Source: Zancudomyces culisetae (Eukaryota > Kickxellomycota > Harpellomycetes > Harpellales > Legeriomycetaceae). From it: a stretch of 13,605 bases of DNA. The translations under genes were made by a program, and so were the position numbers. Below the pieces are notes generated by a model. It was not told the DNA's origin, made no database searches, and saw nothing but the letters and a program-made list of their open reading frames with translations. Positions 8,623 to 13,605 of this stretch are shown here, one piece after another. The stretch is from NCBI GenBank assembly GCA_001969505.1, contig LSSK01000862.1, positions 1-13,605 of the forward strand, written 5' to 3'. The number at the start of each line of letters is the position of its first letter. The stretch's first letter is position 1.

Positions 8623-10565
8623 TGAACATACATGTACTAAAAATTCCAGATCTACACACGCATTCTTTGTTTCTTACATGATACTGTTGCTTTTGTATTT
8701 CAACACTTTAAATGACTACTTTAATCTACATTTACTATCCACCTTTATTTAATACAAGCTAAAAATTCAACATTGGATATCTTAATTTACACAAAAAAGA
8801 AATGATTTCATACATTGAAATACAAACTGTTGACTCATTGTGTTTTCGGATACATTGGATTTTAGTATCATAAACACCTTCATCGTATACTGTTAGAATT
8901 GATTGATATAATAAAAAAAGGTAGCTTTTTAAATGTTACAGTAATGACGATACCCTCTTTGGTCACAATTTTGGCAAATATGCCAATCTGGTAAAAAAAA
9001 TACATACTCCATATGGTAAACACACGACTAATTGTTTCCTATCTCACTAAGAACCCGCTGCTCACCAAATGCTTGCTAAAGATGGAAATTGGTTTGAATT
9101 TCAACAATAATTGATGGGTCCAGGCTTTGGTTGCTTGGCCCTTAACCATAATTCACTACAAGGATATGTTAAGCCAGAATCTATAGTGGATCACAGCTAG
9201 TCTGTGGGATAAATGGCTTTATGAACAGACTAAAGAAATTATACGAAAACCCAGTAGTATGGCACGGAACTGGGCGTGTTTAATGCCCGAGTTAGTGTAA
9301 TTGTGGGAAATAAACACTTCCCAACAAGATATTAGTAAAACACCTTCATTGAGCACCGTTCTCTTATCCACAGGTTTTGGAGTTAACAAGTGTTGTATTA
9401 CACTTTCTGGTATTAGTAACTGGAAATACCAATTAAATGATGTATTAGAGTATTCAAGCTTTGATTTGGTTTTACAAGTGGCATTGTTGTTTTTGAAAAC
9501 TATTATTGAAAAATATGAAGGGTGGAAACCCTAGTGTACTGGCTCAAGTTGCAAGCTGTTTTGTTTTGGTTATATCAAGGTTGATATTAATGAGAGTACC
9601 GATATATTAGTAGTAGAGTTCAAGCGAGATAAAAATCAAAGCCAACAGCGAACCATATTAATTGGTGAGAGGAACAGGTGTTGTTATCGAAAATATGGTT
9701 GTATGCAAAAGTTTGTGCAATCAACTATAAGTGGAGTTATTATTGCACCATTTTGTGAAAGAATTCATGGTGTGAGAGTACAGCGGTATTTGAGTTTATG
9801 GGACTGATGGTTTGTGTATTTCAAAAGTGAATAGTTGTGCTGAATAAACGTGAGGGTTTGATGTTTATTTACTTTGGCTTGACTGTATTGGAATAACACA
9901 TTCTTGGGTTCTGATCCTCAACTCTTTAAATACAATCAGTATAACCATTATGGATATGATAGTAGTCACGCTAAGTAGGTGAATATTCATAATATTTAGT
10001 CGAGCTGGGTGTATGAATGTCAATTGGGTTTGTTTCGTAATTCATAGAAATAGTGCTGTTTTTATGGCTGTACTTTGTTAAATCTGCAGATTTGCTCGGT
10101 TATTCACATGGGTTGATTGAAGTAACATATTGTGTCAAACAACCTACTCACCAACGGGAGGAAATGCAAAGAGTGATGTTTCCTGCCTATTTTTATACGC
10201 GTTATTCAGTATTCCGTTTTAGACGATTTTAATAGTTTCAACCAACATACCGATACAATGTTAACATCCACTTCAAGTACTCATTGCTTGATGGTAATAA
10301 ATTGGTGAATGCTGAGTGAAAAAAACCATTTAAAAGTTTAATGTATTGTGTTCAAGGTTGTATAGCAAAGTAAGGCGGATAGATTATTTTATCAAAGCTG
10401 TTACAAAAAATAGAATGTAGTGTGACGTATTTGTTGGTAGATAAGCCCTATTTTCCAAGAGCAGACGGGAAAAAATAATATAAATACCTTGAAAAAAAGC
10501 AGCACATAAACATAAAGAATTATTCAAGTGTAGTAGGAATAAAGAAAATCGTTAGGAACCACACT

Positions 10566-10589
10566 CTCCCTGCACGACCATGTGGGGAG
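10566..10589 (+). repeat. Small hairpin-forming inverted repeat
   Basis: CTCCC at 10566-10570 can pair with GGGAG at 10585-10589, and CAC at 10573-10575 with GTG at 10582-10584, around a six-nt loop with a two-nt bulge. It is locally G+C-rich within A+T-rich DNA. It lies inside the decayed region and is not followed by a T-run. Confidence 0.4.
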
Positions 10590-11216
10590 GGGGTGAGAGA
10601 GGTTTAAAATCGATAGCTATGGATGTGGTGATAATAGAATAACAGGGCATGATGGTGTTTGAGATATTTGCTTGATCAAAGTAGAGATAGTTATACCGGC
10701 ATTTACTATCGAGAACCAGGTAAAAATATTGTTAATACGACCAAGAGTGTGGCAAAGTTACCCTTGGGTTGAACAGTGAGAAAAAGTGTGAATATACATA
10801 TCCACTAAAAAAAACCAGAGATCAGCTTCTCTAAACGATAAAGTAAAATGTAGAAATGGAACACCAAATAACCTCAAAAAACCTGATCGAAATACTATGT
10901 ATCGATATGCTAGGATAATCGTTAGAAGTATGTGGTAAAACAAAGCAAACTAATCTGTTGTGAATAGTTATCTCAATAATTTGTTGGATATATTTTCGTT
11001 CAGCAGAAATGGCGGGTTGAAAGTATCACATTTATTGCTGAGTGTACGCAGTATACAAACACCAATAATATAATCAGAGATGGATGTAGCAATGCATCAT
11101 CAGTATGGATACAAGTGTAATCTAGTTGTGGAGAATAAAGCAGATACTAAATTCGGCTACAAAAATGTCAAAGAACAACTAGTAAGCGGAACGGTTGCTT
11201 TATATCGAGTTGTTTA

Positions 11217-11580
11217 ATGAAGGTGTGGGAGTTTGGTATTAATAAATGTCGAGAGATGACAGCATATGGGATGATGTTTAATGGATTGAGGCCATATATT
11301 TACAGGCAGATTTTAACAAGGAAACAGTACGGCAAGCAATTGATATTCAAAGAATACGCTTTAAAAAAAAGGAAACCAGTGCACAGCTTATCAGGCAAAG
11401 TAGCGAGTTTTTTCGATATTCAATGACAAGCCGAAAATTGTTGAAAATCCTGAAGCAAGAAATTATACATATTTCATGCCACAGTTGCTAAGGAGGGTTA
11501 TACCATATAATTCAAGGATGTATTTGGCATGTATTGCAACATTAGTTATTCAGAGAATGTTGGCAATGATGAGGAGTTGA
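11217..11580 (+). pseudogene. Relic of a retrotransposon Gag-like capsid domain
   Basis: The frame 11217-11426 encodes a basic helical peptide containing FNGLRPYIYRQILTR about 20 residues in. It resembles the Retrotrans_gag pattern (F-x-x-G-L-x-P-x-I, then a basic helix and an Ala/Leu-rich helix) of Ty3/gypsy-type capsids. Just upstream, another frame reads LYIELFNEGVGVWY and stops, as if a frameshift separates it from the block. Downstream, the frame from 11413 stays open for 55 codons to a TGA at 11578-11580, again shifted. These breaks indicate a dead copy. No zinc knuckle, protease or reverse transcriptase follows in order. The assignment rests on a short motif and could be coincidental. 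Confidence 0.4.
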
Positions 11581-12265
11581 ACTAGTACAGAGAAAATTGA
11601 TTGTTGTTGAGACGATTTTTAATGTCATTTTTACAAGTATAAGGATCTTTGGTCCTTGGTAATAATGATGGATAATTTAATAGAAAAGGAAAAAGAGAAG
11701 AAAAAAGTTAATGAATTCATCTAACAAAAAAAAAGGGGGGAAAGAAATGTAATAAAACAAAACGCTGGAAATCGTGTTTTGGAGTTCAGATCGCGTATAT
11801 GAATGCAAAGAAGCTGCACAGCTGCGAAATTCGCGCTAGTAGCTCAAATACCCGCATACCGCCCTCATTTATAATTTTTACGAATAGTAGGTTGCCCATA
11901 GTGTCCCTCCTCTCGCTTTATATCCGCTTATTTTATTTCGAGTACGAGTTGTTAGGTACTATTTAGCTTATTTATATTTTGCCTAGTTTTCTCTAACTCC
12001 GCTATCCGAGTACACAGGTTTAGAAATGCAATAAATCACATAAATTGGACAAAATTTTGGCTTATGCTTGTTCACAAGCATTATTTATTTATTTAATAAT
12101 TATTTATTTTTAGCAAACTTGATCAAATAATGATTACAATGATATTCGCCCATATAAAAACATACATTAATTATTGCTAGAAGCTCGAATTGCGGCGAAT
12201 ACTAACCTGATTTCCTCATTAAGAGTTCGGGACTTTTTTTAAAATGGGAATAAAACTTGAATAAA

Positions 12266-13605
12266 ATGAACACCAAGGATCAGAACAAACTCAAAAAGCT
12301 GCTCGAAATTGGAGATAAAAGTAGGCAAAAGGATCTTTACGAGTTCAATGAGAATCTAAAAGCAGAGATTCGAGCTCATGGTCATCAGCCCTATGAACTA
12401 AAAAAAAAATGCTCCAACAAGCGAAAAAGTTAAAAGTAGAGAAACTAAGATCATGGACATGGACTGTAACAAGTTTATATCCTTCATAACCAATGTTATC
12501 TCATCAATTTCAGGAAACGCATTTAAGGTTTTATTAATCGAGTTATGCTTTTCGGACTTTGTGCCTCCTCCAGAACATTGTGAAGAGAAAGAAATAGTCA
12601 AAGCTATAAACGCGGATCCCGAGACAAGATTTAGGGTTCCGGTTTATATTAAACCACTAAAAAACAATGGTAAATCTAAGAAAGATATCTCCACCTTCAT
12701 TGCAACGGCTTTTGTGTTATTTTTAGTTATTTTTCGGATTTCGGATGGGGGTATTCAACTAAATGTATAAAAAATGTAAATAGAAACTTTGAAAAGGATC
12801 GAAGCCCATGTAGTAGTTAATTCGAAATTAAGACCCCGTGCAGTGCGTGATGGTGATTTTCTTTTATATCTTCTTGAATTAAGCTTTGAGATGGTTGAGG
12901 AAAAATACAGAACCAGACTCAGTAGAGGTGAGAAATATTTTTTGTTGCATCCTAAAAATATAAGTGAGTATCTTTTAAAACATTCGTGATTTTTGTATTT
13001 AGATTTTAGTGTGATATCCTACGACATGAACTACGAAGAGTTGCCTATTGAACTTAAACAAAGGGCGAACCCTAGAAGTTCGGGTGGATATCTCCCCAGC
13101 AACAATTATGGCTTCGGAAACAAGGATGTACAGCCTAATGTAAAGATATTGGGATCAAATACCAGTTCCTCTATGTCAACCGTTTTACCTATAAGATTTT
13201 TCGACAATAATGATATTAAACACATCCGCACCTTGATGACAAACTCCAGTATCTACATAGCCTGGAATATCTCTGTGGAGGTAAGGTTTAGCTATATTAT
13301 ACTTGTGTATATCCCCACGTAATACTCGCCCGTTTATTCAATAAACACCTATATTTATATGCTCTTCAAAAACATAAATTCAGTGGGTGGGGCTTCACCG
13401 ATACTTTCTACAATAGAGTCTTGCTACTCTCAATCCGTGTATTTATAAGGATCTTGGGGCCATCTGCCTAGCTAAAACACCCTTCGTCTGGGGAAGAATC
13501 CACAATTTCTTTAATGATATTCAAAGTTCTCAAAAGGGAAGTGGAGCTGAGCTGAGGGACAATATGCGAAAAGGTTTCAAGAAGGCTGAGTGTTATTACT
13601 TCGTT
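12266..13605 (+). CDS. Unrecognised multi-exon protein (5' part, runs off the right edge)
   Basis: I do not recognise this protein. Exon 1 starts at ATG 12266 (MNTKDQNKLKK) and encodes a Lys/Glu-rich helical segment to a run of ten A at 12400-12409. There the frame must shift by one base to continue as KMLQQAKKLKVEKLRSWTWT, ending near a GTAACA donor at about 12469. The following exon (about 12527-12669, either TTTAAG or another acceptor) contains FVPPPEHCEEKEIVKAINAD and ends at a GTAAAT donor. The next, 12784-12927 (TAG acceptor, GTGAGA donor), encodes a hydrophobic/charged helix-rich stretch with RPRAVRDGDFLLYLLEL. Exon 13003-13280 follows in matching phase and ends at GTAAGG. A last frame, 13417-13605, stays open to the edge after an ACAATAG acceptor. 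Phases agree for the junctions from 12669 onward. No signal peptide or membrane segment is evident. Confidence 0.6.
12400..12409 (+). other. Ten-A homopolymer causing a frame break in exon 1 of the right-hand gene
   Basis: Upstream, the frame from ATG 12266 is plausible coding sequence, but it reaches a stop at 12434-12436 if read through ten A. With one more A it would continue into a Lys/Leu-rich helical stretch that reaches a splice donor. This could be a sequencing or assembly slip, a real disabling mutation, or slippage in expression. Confidence 0.55.

Larger units (their letters stand above)
8623..12265. other. Gene-poor region with + strand G>C skew and decayed coding frames
   Basis: About 3.6 kb separate the kinase from the right-hand gene with no intact gene. 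The first 500 bp look like kinase 3' flank. From about 9150 to 11700 the + strand has clearly more G than C in nearly every 60-base line (for example 9781-9840 and 10621-10680). Frames of 50-80 codons are broken by stops and frameshifts (9301-9534, about 9540-9809, 11217-11426, 11413-11580). This is what a decayed, + oriented transposon or pseudogene looks like. I could not define terminal repeats, target-site duplications or reverse-transcriptase motifs. From about 11700 to 12265 the sequence is ordinary A+T-rich upstream DNA, with a TTATTTATTT-type run at about 12082-12112. Confidence 0.5.

Noticed and set aside
9301-9534. A 77-codon + strand frame in the gene-poor region
   Set aside because: It starts at TTG rather than ATG, shows no recognisable motif and is surrounded by broken frames; I keep it only as part of the decayed region.
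1-13605. CRISPR arrays, tRNA or rRNA genes, bacterial operon signals
   Set aside because: No regularly spaced direct repeats, cloverleaf/A-B box pattern or rRNA core sequence was seen; the intron-containing genes show the DNA is eukaryotic nuclear.

Overview
The window is A+T-rich eukaryotic DNA with compact, intron-dense genes. Introns are spliceosomal, mostly about 70-200 nt, with GTAAGT/GTATGT-like donors, TAG/CAG acceptors and CTAAC/CTAAT-like branch points. Four of the five genes could be spliced by eye with codon phase kept at nearly every junction. The proteins (an Mvp1/SNX8 sorting nexin, a Pho85/CDK5-type kinase, a NUFIP-domain zinc-finger protein, a mitochondrial uL24m) point to a fungus. 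The intron density and A+T richness suggest an early-diverging (zygomycete-type) lineage rather than a yeast, but the assignment is an inference.

Layout. At 1-173 (-) is the first exon of mitochondrial ribosomal protein uL24m, which runs off the left edge. At 942-2251 (-) is a NUFIP1/Rsa1-type snoRNP assembly factor with a C-terminal CCCH zinc finger; its last exon is uncertain. At 2579-5595 (-) is a complete 11-exon gene for a 599-residue SNX8/Mvp1 sorting nexin (EH-like region, PX domain, helical BAR-type tail). A divergent intergenic region of about 1 kb separates it from an 8-exon CDK gene of the Pho85/CDK5 class at 6643-8622 (+). That kinase has every catalytic motif, a PCTAIRE helix and an extra acidic insert of about 72 residues in the C-lobe.

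From 8623 to about 12265 there is no intact gene. Most of this stretch has a marked excess of G over C on the + strand and contains broken reading frames, one of which (11217-11426, continuing in another frame to about 11580) resembles a Gag capsid domain. I read it as a decayed LTR-retrotransposon area. From 12266 to the right edge is the 5' part of an unrecognised multi-exon gene on +; its first exon has a frame break at a run of ten A.

The genes are unrelated housekeeping functions (mitochondrial translation, snoRNP assembly, endosomal sorting, cell-cycle/nutrient signalling). I see no operon-like or defence-like system. The points most worth following are the kinase insert, the short 5' exons, the G-quadruplex motif in a NUFIP intron, the retroelement relic and the unidentified right-hand gene.
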